From: 62-47 sp044463945
GTDB taxonomy: Bacteria; Pseudomonadota; Alphaproteobacteria; Rhizobiales; Xanthobacteraceae
Assembly: GCA_044463945.1 (NCBI GenBank)
Contig: JBIQLW010000020.1
Location: 8,477 to 72,476 of the forward strand
Direction: 5' to 3'
DNA length: 64,000 nt
Shown here: positions 8,447-17,086 of the stretch, one piece after another
How positions within the stretch are numbered: the first letter of the stretch is position 1
Layout of the letters: every line of letters begins with the position of its first letter
Notes under the pieces: model-generated
Database searches by the model: none
Told to the model about the DNA's origin: nothing
The model's input: the letters and a program-made list of their open reading frames with translations, nothing else
Translations under genes and position numbers: made by a program

Positions 8447-10840
8447 TCAGAACCGCATGGAAACGCCCGCATAGACGCCCATGCCTTCGCCGGGCTTCAC
8501 CAGCGGCGAGCGCGACGGCGTATAGCTGAACGGTGGCGGTCCGGGATTTTGCGTGACCGGCACGCTCGGGCTGGGGGCGAAGTCTGCCGCATAAGCCACG
8601 TTGGTGAGGTTGCGGCCTTCGACGAACACCGACCAGGATTTGTCGGGCACCTGCCAGCCGACCTTGGCGCCCAGCAGCGTGTAGCTCGGCACGACGAACG
8701 CATCGCCGCCCGATCCATCATAGGTGGTCCGACGTTCGCTCAGGTGGCGGACGTTGACCGAACCGAAGAAGCCGGACGGATGACGATAGCCGAGTTCGCC
8801 ATAGAGCTGATGCGCCGGGATCACCGGCATCCGGTTGTTGCCGAAGACCGGATCGTTATCGAAACGGAAGTCCGTGTAGTTCCAGACGGCGTTGGCGTAG
8901 ATCCAGTCACCGCTCTGGAACACATCGACGAACGGCTTTGTCTGCACCCCGAGTTCGATGCCGTTGTGAACGGTGCGGTCGGCATTGAAGGCAACGGTGT
9001 TGGACGACGTGCAGCCGGCGCTGATCTCGGTCGCGCACCGGGTCAAAATCTCGTTGCGCAACCGCATGTGATAGAAGGTGACGTCGTATTTGAAGCGTTC
9101 CCAGCCGCCGCGGATGCCGGCTTCCCAGGTCCATGCCGATTGCGCCTCAAGTTGCGGGACTCGCCCACGGCCGGTATCCACCGCAAACACATTGGCGAAA
9201 TCCGCGCCGCCCGGCACTTCATAGCTGCGCGTGACGTTGGCGAACAGGAAGTGGTTGCGCGTGTACTCCCAGTTGACGCCGAGCTTCGGGTTCAACGCCT
9301 GGAAATCGCGATCATATTGCAGCAAGGCATTTGCACGGCCCGGCTGCGGAATGGCGGTCGGACCGGTCGGAGGCACCACAGGCACTGCTCCGCCTCGGTA
9401 GTGATCATCGAGGACGCGCGTCGTGAAGACGCCTTGCAGTCCGCCGAATAGACGGACATGCGGTAGAATCTCGACAGCGCCCTCGGCGTAGCTTTCTACG
9501 AGCCAGGACGAGAACGTCCAATCGTAGATCTGCTGTCCTTTTGCCGTGCCCTGATTGAGATGCCGGAAGCGGTCGAAATCGCCGTCGGTGTAACCGGCCC
9601 GGATGCCGGCCACGAGTTCGGTCGGCAGGCCCGCAAGCGAGGTCTTGTGCTCGACGCGTCCCGAAACGCCCATGTCGCGCCAGCCGTAATCGATGATGCC
9701 CGCCATCGGCACTGGCAGATGGTCCAGCGCCGTGTTGAGGAAATAGCTGCCAAGTTCGTAGGTCGTGTCGCCGTCGCGGATCGTGGTGCGATTGGCAATG
9801 CGCTGGTAATCGAAGTTGAGCCGCGCATTAAAACGCGTCCCCCACCCGACCGTGCCACGCCGCTGGCTTTCCAACTGATCGAGTGGAACGGAGTCACCCA
9901 TGTCCATCCGGGTCTTGCCGACGGCAAAGAAGGTGCGGCTTTCGATATTGGGCGTGATCTGCCAGCCGACATTGCCGCTGAAGCGGGTATTCTCCTCGCC
10001 GGTGTGGATCTGATAGCCGTCCTTCTTGAAGTAGTTGCCTTGCAGATACCAGTCGAACGGGCCCTTGACGCCGCCATTCTCGATCTGCGTCTGCAAGGTG
10101 CCGAAGCTTCCGCCGAACACGCTGAGACCGGTGCCGGGCGCGGTGCGTCCGGTCTTCGAAACGAAGTTGAGCGCACCGCCGGTTGCGATTGCGCCGTAGC
10201 GCAGGCTGTTGCCGCCGCGATAGACCTCCACATAGTCGGTCGCCAGCGGATCGATCAGCGCATTGGTGAAGCCGCTCTCGGTACGGCCCAGCGGAAAGCC
10301 GTCGAGATTGGCGCGAATACCGCGGCCATTGCGCGAGCCGTCATTGGCGATGTCGCTGCCGCGCATCGAGATGAAGGAGCCGCCCTCGGCGATGAATACG
10401 CCGGGCGTCTGCTTGAACACGTCGCCGAGGTCAGTCAGCCGGCCCGGATCGCGCTCGGTGACGGACACGACTGTTTCCGCGCCGGGACGGCGCTCGAAGC
10501 GCTGCTGCTGCGCCTCAAACGGCGGCGGATTGACGCTGATTTCAGCCGAAGCGGGCTCAGAAGGACCGGCCGGGCGCGCCACCGCGCCAGGTGCCGGTGC
10601 GGGACGGCGGTTACGCGGGCTCGTCACCGTGATGGTTTCCAGCAGCACCGTATCGTCACTTGAGCTGGTCGATCTGTCCTGCGCGCCGGCGCCTCCCGCC
10701 ATCAAGGCGATCGCAGCGCTCGAAAGTAGCGACATTCGCAAGATGCGCGCGGATTGGCTTGTCCGGGTCGCCGGTGTGCCCGTCCCCATCTCCGTCTCGT
10801 CCTCAAGCTGCTGTTTTCCAATCGTTTTCCCCGTACGCAT
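8447..10840 (-). CDS. TonB-dependent outer-membrane receptor
   Basis: About 797 residues. The signal segment ILRMSLLSSAAIALMAGGAGAQ is followed by a TonB-box-like ETITVTSP, a plug domain (PGVFIAEGGSFISMRGSDIA; DYVEVYRGGNSLRYGA) and a 22-strand-type barrel ending GVYAGVSMRF with the terminal Phe. I chose the ATG at 10840; an in-frame TTG at 10861 and an ATG at 10789 are alternatives. It is the first gene before the exported CobN and its stator, and a 20-bp operator-like palindrome lies 34 bases upstream. The gene order suggests uptake of a metal chelate or tetrapyrrole. A ZnuD-like or BtuB-like substrate cannot be chosen from sequence alone. Confidence 0.9.
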   Translation of the reverse strand: MRTGKTIGKQQLEDETEMGTGTPATRTSQSARILRMSLLSSAAIALMAGGAGAQDRSTSSSDDTVLLETITVTSPRNRRPAPAPGAVARPAGPSEPASAEISVNPPPFEAQQQRFERRPGAETVVSVTERDPGRLTDLGDVFKQTPGVFIAEGGSFISMRGSDIANDGSRNGRGIRANLDGFPLGRTESGFTNALIDPLATDYVEVYRGGNSLRYGAIATGGALNFVSKTGRTAPGTGLSVFGGSFGTLQTQIENGGVKGPFDWYLQGNYFKKDGYQIHTGEENTRFSGNVGWQITPNIESRTFFAVGKTRMDMGDSVPLDQLESQRRGTVGWGTRFNARLNFDYQRIANRTTIRDGDTTYELGSYFLNTALDHLPVPMAGIIDYGWRDMGVSGRVEHKTSLAGLPTELVAGIRAGYTDGDFDRFRHLNQGTAKGQQIYDWTFSSWLVESYAEGAVEILPHVRLFGGLQGVFTTRVLDDHYRGGAVPVVPPTGPTAIPQPGRANALLQYDRDFQALNPKLGVNWEYTRNHFLFANVTRSYEVPGGADFANVFAVDTGRGRVPQLEAQSAWTWEAGIRGGWERFKYDVTFYHMRLRNEILTRCATEISAGCTSSNTVAFNADRTVHNGIELGVQTKPFVDVFQSGDWIYANAVWNYTDFRFDNDPVFGNNRMPVIPAHQLYGELGYRHPSGFFGSVNVRHLSERRTTYDGSGGDAFVVPSYTLLGAKVGWQVPDKSWSVFVEGRNLTNVAYAADFAPSPSVPVTQNPGPPPFSYTPSRSPLVKPGEGMGVYAGVSMRF

Positions 10841-10873
10841 CGATCCCAGCCTTCCCGACAAACCTAGAATGAA

Positions 10874-10893
10874 TGTAATGTTATAACATCACA
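10874..10893. promoter_or_regulatory. Zur-type palindromic operator candidate
   Basis: The core ATGTTATAACAT (10878-10889) is a perfect 12-bp palindrome extended to TGT...ACA with one mismatched pair, 20 bp in total. It lies 34 bases upstream of the receptor ATG and 128 bases before the divergent monooxygenase gene. The core matches the type of site bound by Zur, the zinc-responsive Fur-family repressor, in proteobacteria. This is pattern recognition and not a motif scan. Confidence 0.55.
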
Positions 10894-11021
10894 TATTCAG
10901 CTAGCGTTTTGGGTAGCAACATGTCAACAACCTCGATGTCCCTCTGCCCAAGTTTGCGTGGAACGGGATGCCGAGTTTGTTCGCTGCAACGAGCAGCAAT
11001 GCGCCATGGAGTTCTTGAGAG

Positions 11022-12404
11022 GTGGCCAATCAGACCTGCTGCATTGTTGGCGCCGGCCCTGCCGGGCTCATGCTGAGCTTGTTGCTCGCGCGCGCAGGCG
11101 TCGAGGTGACGGTCCTGGAAAAACATGGCGACTTCCTGCGCGACTTCCGCGGCGACACGGTCCATCCCTCGACCCTCGAGGTAATGCACCAACTCGGCTT
11201 GCTCGATGGGCTTCTGAAACTGCCGCACACACAAGCGCCAAGGCTTCATGCCGAGATCGGCGGCAAAGACATCACGCTCGCGGATTTCTCACGCCTGCCA
11301 ACGAAATGCCGCTTCATCGCGTTCATGCCGCAATGGGACTTCCTCAACTATGTCGCGCAGGAAGCGGCCCGCTTCCCGAATTTCAGCCTTGTCATGCAAG
11401 CGACGGTGACAAGTTTGCTCGAAGAAGGCGGGCGGATCACAGGCGTTCGCGCTGCGACGCCGGATGGCGAAATGACGATCAGATCGGCTCTGGTCGTTGG
11501 CGCAGACGGGCGCAATTCAGTCGTGCGCGAGAAGGCAGGCTTCGAGATCGAGCGCTTTGGAAGCCCGCGCGACGTGCTGTGGATGCGGCTCTCGCACAAG
11601 TCCGATGACCCGCCCTACGTCATGGGTCACGGCGGACCGCGGCAAGGCTTCGTCATGGTCGACCGAGGCGATTATTGGCAATGCGGCTACGTCGTGCGGA
11701 AAGGCTCGTTCGACGATGTGAAGGCGGCTGGGCTCGATGCGTTCCGCTCCACTGTCGCCGCAATCTCGCCGCTGCCGCCGGAGCGCATGGAGGAAGTGCG
11801 CTCGTGGGACGACGTCCATCTGCTCAGCGTGCGCATCGATCGGCTGAAACGCTGGTGGCGGCCGGGCCTTCTCTGCATCGGCGATGCGGCGCATGCGATG
11901 TCACCGATCGGCGGATTTGGCGTCAATCTTGCGATACAGGATGCGGTCGCAACTGCGAATATCCTCGCCGAACCGCTGCGCAACGGAACGCTCGCGGACA
12001 AGCATCTGGCCGCCGTGGAAGCGCGTCGGTCCTTCCCGACGAAGGCGACGCAAAAACTGCAACTGATGATGCAGCGCGACCGCAGCAAGCGCGAAGCGGA
12101 TGAGAGACGGCGTGAAGGACCGCCCGCCTTCATGCGCCACATCGCACGGTGGCCTGTTCTTTCTCATCTCGCAGGCCGGCTCGTGGGGCTCGGCTTCAGA
12201 TCCGAACGTGTGCGCTCGTCAGGTCCAGGCGAACGTAAGGGAGAGCACGAGACGCACGAGCGGTTTCGTCCTGCTGATGTCGGACGGCGGCACCACGAGA
12301 TAGAGCGTCGTCGGCTTTTCGCCCGACACGAGATCACTGATGCGCCAATCGCAACGGGCTGTGACGGCGGCGACAACAGGATCGGGATACAGCCCAAGAA
12401 ATGA
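11022..12404 (+). CDS. FAD-dependent monooxygenase (PHBH/UbiH type) with a foreign C-terminal tail
   Basis: Begins at GTG 11022. The first ~397 residues are an aromatic-hydroxylase-type FAD monooxygenase: CCIVGAGPAGLMLSLLLARA (FAD Rossmann), GDTVHPSTLEVM, VVGADGRNSVVREKAG (DG motif) and LLCIGDAAHAMSPIGGFG (GD motif). After RLVGLGFRSERVRSS (about base 12215), where homologues normally finish, the frame runs on through the antisense strand of the traG remnant for about 60 more residues with no family likeness. The native stop was evidently lost at the junction. It is divergent from the receptor operon. Activity may survive because the core is complete; the substrate is unknown. Confidence 0.8.
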   Translation: MANQTCCIVGAGPAGLMLSLLLARAGVEVTVLEKHGDFLRDFRGDTVHPSTLEVMHQLGLLDGLLKLPHTQAPRLHAEIGGKDITLADFSRLPTKCRFIAFMPQWDFLNYVAQEAARFPNFSLVMQATVTSLLEEGGRITGVRAATPDGEMTIRSALVVGADGRNSVVREKAGFEIERFGSPRDVLWMRLSHKSDDPPYVMGHGGPRQGFVMVDRGDYWQCGYVVRKGSFDDVKAAGLDAFRSTVAAISPLPPERMEEVRSWDDVHLLSVRIDRLKRWWRPGLLCIGDAAHAMSPIGGFGVNLAIQDAVATANILAEPLRNGTLADKHLAAVEARRSFPTKATQKLQLMMQRDRSKREADERRREGPPAFMRHIARWPVLSHLAGRLVGLGFRSERVRSSGPGERKGEHETHERFRPADVGRRHHEIERRRLFARHEITDAPIATGCDGGDNRIGIQPKK

Positions 12405-13344
12405 CATGGCGGTCGACAGCACGCCCGACCGTTCGTTGTCGCTCTTGTTGAGCAGTTCCCGCGCCGCACTGGCAATGACGGGATGCGGCCCCTTCTCGCC
12501 GAGATGCGGCGTCATCATCATGGCGTGCAATGTCGCATCGATCCGCCGGCGCGGGTCCGATAGAAAGGCCGCGACGCCGGCGAGTGTCTTGTCTTTCTCA
12601 GCGTAAAGGACATGGAGGATCGCGCCGACCAAAAGCGAATGAGACGTCTTTTCCCAATGGTCGCGCTTTTCCAATGAGCCTTCCGGATCGACCAGCACGT
12701 CGGCGACGTTCTGGACGTCCCTCACCTCCCATTCGCCTTTGCGCACCTCCAACAGCGGATTGTAGGCGGCGGAGTTTGCGTTGGTGGGATCGAACAACAA
12801 TACGCGGCCGAACCGCGCGCGAAAGCCCGCGCCGGGCCATGTCAGCAGCGTCGGCACCACAAGGCCGACGCCTTTGCCGCTTCGCGTCGGCGCGAAGCAA
12901 AGCACATGCTCGGCACCGTCATGGCGCAGATAGTCGCGATCAAGTTTACCGAGCACGACGCCGTCGTCACCAAGAAGGCCCGCGGCTTTGATCTCATCCG
13001 GCCCGGCCCAACGGGCGGAGCCGAAGGTGTTCACGTCCTTGGCCTCGCGCCCCCCGGTAGATCGACATGAGGATGGCGGTGGCGATCGCAACGAGGCTGC
13101 CCGAGGCGGCAATCCCCGCGTCCTCCAGAAAGACGTGCGGCGCATAGGCATCGTAGAAGAACCACCACCACAGAAAGGCCGGCGGCGGATAGACCGGCCA
13201 ACCGGCAAGCGCGAACCAGGGCGCGCCGAGTTGCGGCTGAAAGCCGAGCCGCCATGCGATCCACTGGGTCGCGATCCAGACCGCGAGCAGCACGATCGCG
13301 AACACGACGGCGATCTGACCCCACATGACGCGGCTGGCGGACAC
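12219..13344 (-). pseudogene. traG: Conjugative coupling protein TraG/VirD4, decayed
   Basis: Starts at GTG 13344 (SASRVMWGQIAVVFAIVLL, first membrane helix) and reads to about 13050. There a run of six C on the + strand (six G in the coding sense) shifts the frame from SIYRGARGQGRE to the expected REAKDVNTFGSARW. The second frame carries the Walker A VLCFAPTRSGKGVGLVVP and a long TraG-like stretch (FDPTNANSAAYNPLLEVR, HWEKTSHSLLVGAILHVL, AARELLNKSDNERSGVLS). Between LLTWPG and AGFRARFG about 15 codons are missing in frame, including the DIKGEN motif of this family. The gene stops at RLVLSLTFAWT, losing its C-terminal third. It is a relic of a conjugative element. Confidence 0.85.
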
Positions 13345-13735
13345 AGCGCACAACCTTCCCTGCGCATTGCGATGCTGCGAAGAAGGGCAACGCGAATCGA
13401 GATTGCAATGGCGTGGCGACCGCAGTTCGTAATGAAGCGAAAGACAGCGGAAAAATACTTGCGGGATACGGTGTTTCGCTCGATTCTTTCGACATGCGTC
13501 ACAATACGAATCCACCAACAGGCAGTTGTCAGCGGATCAACAAGGATCGCTTCTCCCCGTGCTAGCGATGCTCCCACGCGCGAGCACGAGCTTAGAATCA
13601 ATCTCATCCTACATGCTGCCCAAATCTGGAAAATGGGCTAAAAATGCACCATCTCCGCACGGCCATCTCAGCTATCTCGCGTGAATCCGAGCCGTCGCAT
13701 CGGCCGGCGGACGCGATCGCAACGAGGAGGTCAAC
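13345..13735. other. 391-base spacer without a recognisable gene
   Basis: Open frames exist but none resembles a known protein or has a convincing ribosome binding site. The strong Shine-Dalgarno AGGAGG near 13722 belongs to the following gene. Confidence 0.5.
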
Positions 13736-15334
13736 GTGCTCCCGAGGAATGCCGGTTCACCCTGGACTCTCGAAGAGGAGGAGCGCCTCTACGCCGAGAC
13801 GGGCAATGGCATATCCGTAGCCGACATCGCCGCGGACCACGGCCGGACAGACGGAGCCATCACATCCCGCCAACGGTTGATGGGCCTCAGGAATGAAACG
13901 GGCGAGTTGATCTCGCCAATGCCGCAATTCCAATCCGCCCTGCGCAGCAAGGGTGAGCGCGAATCCGCCCCGTCCACGGGACGAAAAAAACGCCGAAAGC
14001 GTGGCTCCTCCAGCGTATTACGCGCGGCGGGAGGAGCACGCCGCGAATCTCAAGCAACCATCCAGCCAACGGAGTCCCCTGTCTGGCCGGCGGATTTTCC
14101 CCGGAATGGCAACTGGATCGAGAAACTTTGGCACGCGCTCTATTGTGATGCGGAGGCGGTGTTACGGGATGGTTCCCGACCGGAGAAGATGGCCGAGCGC
14201 GCGCTCGACATCGCCCTCACCCGCCTCACCCCGGCCGCCGACTACCATCCCGCAGCAACGCTCGAAGAGCTGGGCGCGAAATATGGCGTCGTCAGAGAAC
14301 GCATACGGCAAATCCAGATCAAGGTGGTCCGGCGGCTCGCAGGACACGTCCGACAAGAGAAGAGCCTTACGGCGCGCGTCTTGAAAGAGATGGCGGACGA
14401 CATCCCGGAGGATCAGGAGCAAGCACGGCTGTCATGGTTCGCAACCGAACTTGCGAGGCATGGTTGCCGCACGGCATTCACGGAATTCGTCTTCATGGCC
14501 TTCCTCGGACGCCGCGCCCTTCCCCCGAAAGAAGCTCGGCGGCTGGTCGAACAGGCGATCCCGTCGATCCGCCGGATGAGACGCGCCGAGGCATCTGAGC
14601 GGCACCGACGCGATGCGAGCGGAGAACTGTCGGAGCAGGCCCGCAAGGCGAACACCTTCGTGCTCGGCATCCTGAAGAAGGCCGTCTGGCCGGGCCGGCT
14701 GAACGGGCAGCCTCTCGATCTGTCTGGCTTTCCGCCGCTTCGCGATTGCCGATACGAGCAACCCTATTATTCCAAGACGCTGCAACGCCTCGTCCAATTC
14801 GACAGCATGGGGGAGCGGCGGCTGATCCAGGCGCTGGATGTGTGTACGGTCGTGACTGAATTTACCGAACAGCCTCTGAAAATCGACTACCGACTCGACG
14901 ACAGGAATCGCACCTACATTCCCGACCTGCTGGTCAGGACCGACACGGATCTTTTCTTTGTCATCGAAATCAAGGCGCGGCAGCAACTGGCCGATCGTGA
15001 GACGCTTGCCAAGGCGGAGGCCGCTCGGCGCCATCTCGGGGCACGCGGCATCGGATATTGTCTCACCGACAAGAACGGGTTCGGCCTGGACGACTTGCGC
15101 GCATTGGAACCGAGCGACGAATTCCGGCGACGGCTGGAACAACTTCTGCGGCGAACCAGAATCGTTCAGCGCGAGATATTCGAGCAAACGTTCGGCCATG
15201 AAGGCCAGCAATGGGCTTATGACCAGTTGCAGAGCATCGTGTTGCGAGAAGGCTTACGCTACGAGACCTCCATGATCGACCATCCGCAGATTCCCAATCG
15301 CAATATCTTCAATTTCCGGCTTCGCACTGGATAG
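13736..15334 (+). CDS. SANT/GcrA-like HTH - sigma70 region 4-like HTH - TnsA-type nuclease fusion protein
   Basis: A 532-residue protein starting at GTG 13736 behind a strong GAGGAGG site. Residues ~8-50 (PWTLEEEERLYAETGNGISV...ITSRQRLMGL) look like a SANT/Myb or GcrA-like DNA-binding unit; a basic linker follows (GRKKRRKRG). Around residues 178-208 TLEELGAKYGVVRERIRQIQ is a sigma-70 region 4-like helix-turn-helix. Residues ~355-450 form a PD-(D/E)xK nuclease resembling TnsA: SMGERRLIQALD, TEFTEQPLKIDYRL, YIPDLLVRTDTDLFFVIEIK, with Glu359, Asp397 and the Glu411-x-Lys413 pair as candidate catalytic residues. No TnsB, TnsC or methylase gene adjoins it. A sequence-directed nuclease of a mobile element or a defence protein is plausible; function unknown. 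Confidence 0.8.
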   Translation: MLPRNAGSPWTLEEEERLYAETGNGISVADIAADHGRTDGAITSRQRLMGLRNETGELISPMPQFQSALRSKGERESAPSTGRKKRRKRGSSSVLRAAGGARRESQATIQPTESPVWPADFPRNGNWIEKLWHALYCDAEAVLRDGSRPEKMAERALDIALTRLTPAADYHPAATLEELGAKYGVVRERIRQIQIKVVRRLAGHVRQEKSLTARVLKEMADDIPEDQEQARLSWFATELARHGCRTAFTEFVFMAFLGRRALPPKEARRLVEQAIPSIRRMRRAEASERHRRDASGELSEQARKANTFVLGILKKAVWPGRLNGQPLDLSGFPPLRDCRYEQPYYSKTLQRLVQFDSMGERRLIQALDVCTVVTEFTEQPLKIDYRLDDRNRTYIPDLLVRTDTDLFFVIEIKARQQLADRETLAKAEAARRHLGARGIGYCLTDKNGFGLDDLRALEPSDEFRRRLEQLLRRTRIVQREIFEQTFGHEGQQWAYDQLQSIVLREGLRYETSMIDHPQIPNRNIFNFRLRTG

Positions 15335-15409
15335 AAGCGATACGATACCTGTCTGGGATATGCCCCCAGCCGCACTGATCGCGACGACTTTCGGGAGTGA
15401 TGTTGTGCT

Positions 15410-15978
15410 ATGAGCATGATCTTCCAGACCATCCTCGTCATCGTGGCACTAGTGCTGCTGTTCCGGCTGATGATCTGGTTCGTGCCGGTTCTGGCCGGGA
15501 TCGGACTCGGCTGGCTGGCCTACGGACATGGCGCAGGTGACCTGGTCGCACTCGGCGTGACGGTGTTCGGCGGGGTTGCGGCGTTCGTGTTGCTGTTCGC
15601 GACCATCTCCGCGCGCAGGCCGACGCTGCGATGGATCGGGATGGTCATTTATCTCGTGCCGCCGATGTGGGCTGGCGCGATCGCGACGCGCGCGATGGCG
15701 ATCCAGACCGGGGCAGAAGGCGCATTCTGGTCGCTGCTCGCCGGGGGGGGGTCGGGGCGATCCTGTTCGGGCTGATGGCCTATGCGCGGTTGCCGGCGAT
15801 GATCGAACAACTCGCGCAGTTCTGGCCGAAGCCGCAGCCTGAACCGCAGCCAATGCCTCGGCCGCCGCCGAAAATGGAGGAGTCGGAGCCGAAAGTGATC
15901 TACTATCAGCCGATGCCACCGCCGCGACCAAAGCTCAGGGACGGCCGCGGCGACGACGACAGGATTATCGATCTCTAG
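15410..15978 (+). pseudogene. Membrane protein of mobile-element type, split by a G-run frameshift
   Basis: Starts at ATG 15410 with MIFQTILVIVALVLLFRLMI and has four or five membrane segments (LGVTVFGGVAAFVLLFATI, WIGMVIYLVPPMWAGAIA). At FWSLLAGG the sequence meets a run of eight G near 15746-15753. The first frame then stops at 15775, while the next frame continues naturally as GVGAILFGLMAYARLP and a Pro/Glu-rich tail (KPQPEPQPMPRPPPKMEE) to 15978. One base inserted or lost in the G-run explains the split; it could be real or a sequencing error. Function unknown. Similar small membrane proteins occur near conjugation genes. Confidence 0.6.
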
Positions 15979-16419
15979 CGGCGGAGGTCGCACGCGGCAC
16001 AATCTCGACGCGCGGCGGATCAAAATCGATGGCCGACAGGCCGGGCATCGCGAGAGAGTCCGCGAGGCTGCGGCGCACTGAACACGGCCATTGATGCGGA
16101 GCGTCTCGCCAATCGTAGGAATCAGGCTCACCGCGCCAAACCCGTTTCCCTCCCGAGCAACTTCAGGGCGATCAAGAGACGCTTTGCTCAATCGTATCGT
16201 TGAGGCATCTACAACGTTGATGAAGCCGGGCTGATCGCCCGCAAGCGTGATGTCGACGTCGTCAGCCGATGCAAGGCCAACGATCATCAGGGGCGATGCC
16301 GCAAGCCAACGAGTTGCTCCCGCATCGAGATGATCGATCACCTTCAGGTGCATCGGCCCTGGCGTCTTGCCGATACAGGATTCCAGTCCTGTGATGCTTG
16401 TGATCTCACCGTCCATCAT
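15965..16419 (-). pseudogene. PNPOx-like (pyridoxamine phosphate oxidase family) gene, frameshifted
   Basis: From ATG 16419 the frame reads ITSITGLESCIGKTPGPMHL, KVIDHLDAGATRWLAASPLM, FINVVDASTIRLSKASLD and LIPTIGETLRINGRVQ. This is the flavin-split-barrel PNPOx-like family with the characteristic Asp-His-Leu-Asp segment and ETLRINGR closing motif. After GRVQ the frame changes to unrelated residues, while another frame reads SLADSLAMPGLSAIDFDPP to a TAA at 15965-15967. I cannot say whether that second part is the same gene or a different fragment. The C-terminal half is missing or scrambled, so activity is unlikely. Confidence 0.55.
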
Positions 16420-16429
16420 GACAACGTAG

Positions 16430-16759
16430 CTAATTATGCCTTTGGCGACCGACGACATGGTGGAACCAGTCGTCCAGCAACGTCTTCTCATAGGTGTAGC
16501 GATCGCTGGACAACCGCGCTGACGGATTCATCTGATAATTGATGCCCGTCAAAGTCTCTTCGTCGCTCCGTGCTCGCTTGCTTTTTTCGGTCAGCACATA
16601 TCTGATATTGATGCTGGGTGTGACGTCGCGCATAATTCTGACATCGGAGAAATTGCGCCGCCACGGTTCATTGAGGTGACCGATTAGAGCGATATCGATT
16701 CCACGGCTTCGCGCAACGAGACGCGATATCCGTCCGCCATAGGCGGTTGCGGCTGGCAT
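16430..16759 (-). pseudogene. DUF3016 protein, C-terminal remnant
   Basis: A 109-residue frame whose body fits the C-terminal half of DUF3016: IDIALIGHLNEPWRR, DVRIMRDVTPSINIRYVL, SSDRYTYEKTLLDDWFHH. The N-terminal half of the domain, including the usual signal peptide, is missing, and the first ~15 residues (MPAATAYGGRISR) do not match. It follows the next gene by only 6 bases, which suggests a deletion joined them. Family function is unknown. Confidence 0.5.
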
Positions 16760-16765
16760 CCGACC

Positions 16766-17086
16766 TCACGCCCGGCCAGCAATCTGCGCAACGCGCAGAT
16801 CGGACTGTAGGATTGCCTGCGTGGTCGAAGCCAGCGCTGTCTGGAGGATTTCGATGTCGACGGAAGGATCCGGCTGCCAGCCGCAGGGACACGCGCCGTC
16901 GCGATGCTCGTCGGCAACTTCCTTGTAAATCGATCCGACCGCCGCCGCCGCTAGCCTCATTACTGTCATCGGAGGAAGGCAACTGGCGTGCAACGCGTTA
17001 CAGAAGGCAGCCATGATCGCGCGGTGAAGTTCGATGCGGACAACTTCAGCCTCAGGGGTCAACGGCATGGTTATTCGCACCTTCAC
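16766..17086 (-). CDS. Hypothetical 106-residue protein
   Basis: Not assigned to a family. It reads MKVRITMPLTPEAEVVRIEL and later LPPMTVMRLAAAAVGSIYKE and ACPCGWQPDPSVDIEILQTA, with two nearby cysteines (CPC) before a Gly-Trp. The composition is that of a small soluble helical protein. Such short proteins are common beside plasmid-type genes. It ends 6 bases before the DUF3016 remnant. Expression is plausible but not proven. Confidence 0.5.
   Translation of the reverse strand: MKVRITMPLTPEAEVVRIELHRAIMAAFCNALHASCLPPMTVMRLAAAAVGSIYKEVADEHRDGACPCGWQPDPSVDIEILQTALASTTQAILQSDLRVAQIAGRA

Noticed and set aside
10841..11021. Cobalamin riboswitch before the TonB receptor gene
   Set aside because: The region is only 181 bases with a palindromic protein-binding-like site; I see no B12-box or long conserved fold.
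12219..12404. A true evolutionary fusion of monooxygenase with a new domain
   Set aside because: The extra residues are encoded exactly opposite traG and resemble no domain, so loss of the stop codon explains them.
13736..15334. Complete Tn7-like transposon
   Set aside because: Only a TnsA-like nuclease domain is present; no TnsB, TnsC, TniQ or end repeats were seen nearby.
15740..15760. Programmed ribosomal frameshift at the G8 run
   Set aside because: No slippery heptamer with a following pseudoknot was seen, and a similar homopolymer break occurs in traG, so decay or sequencing error is simpler.
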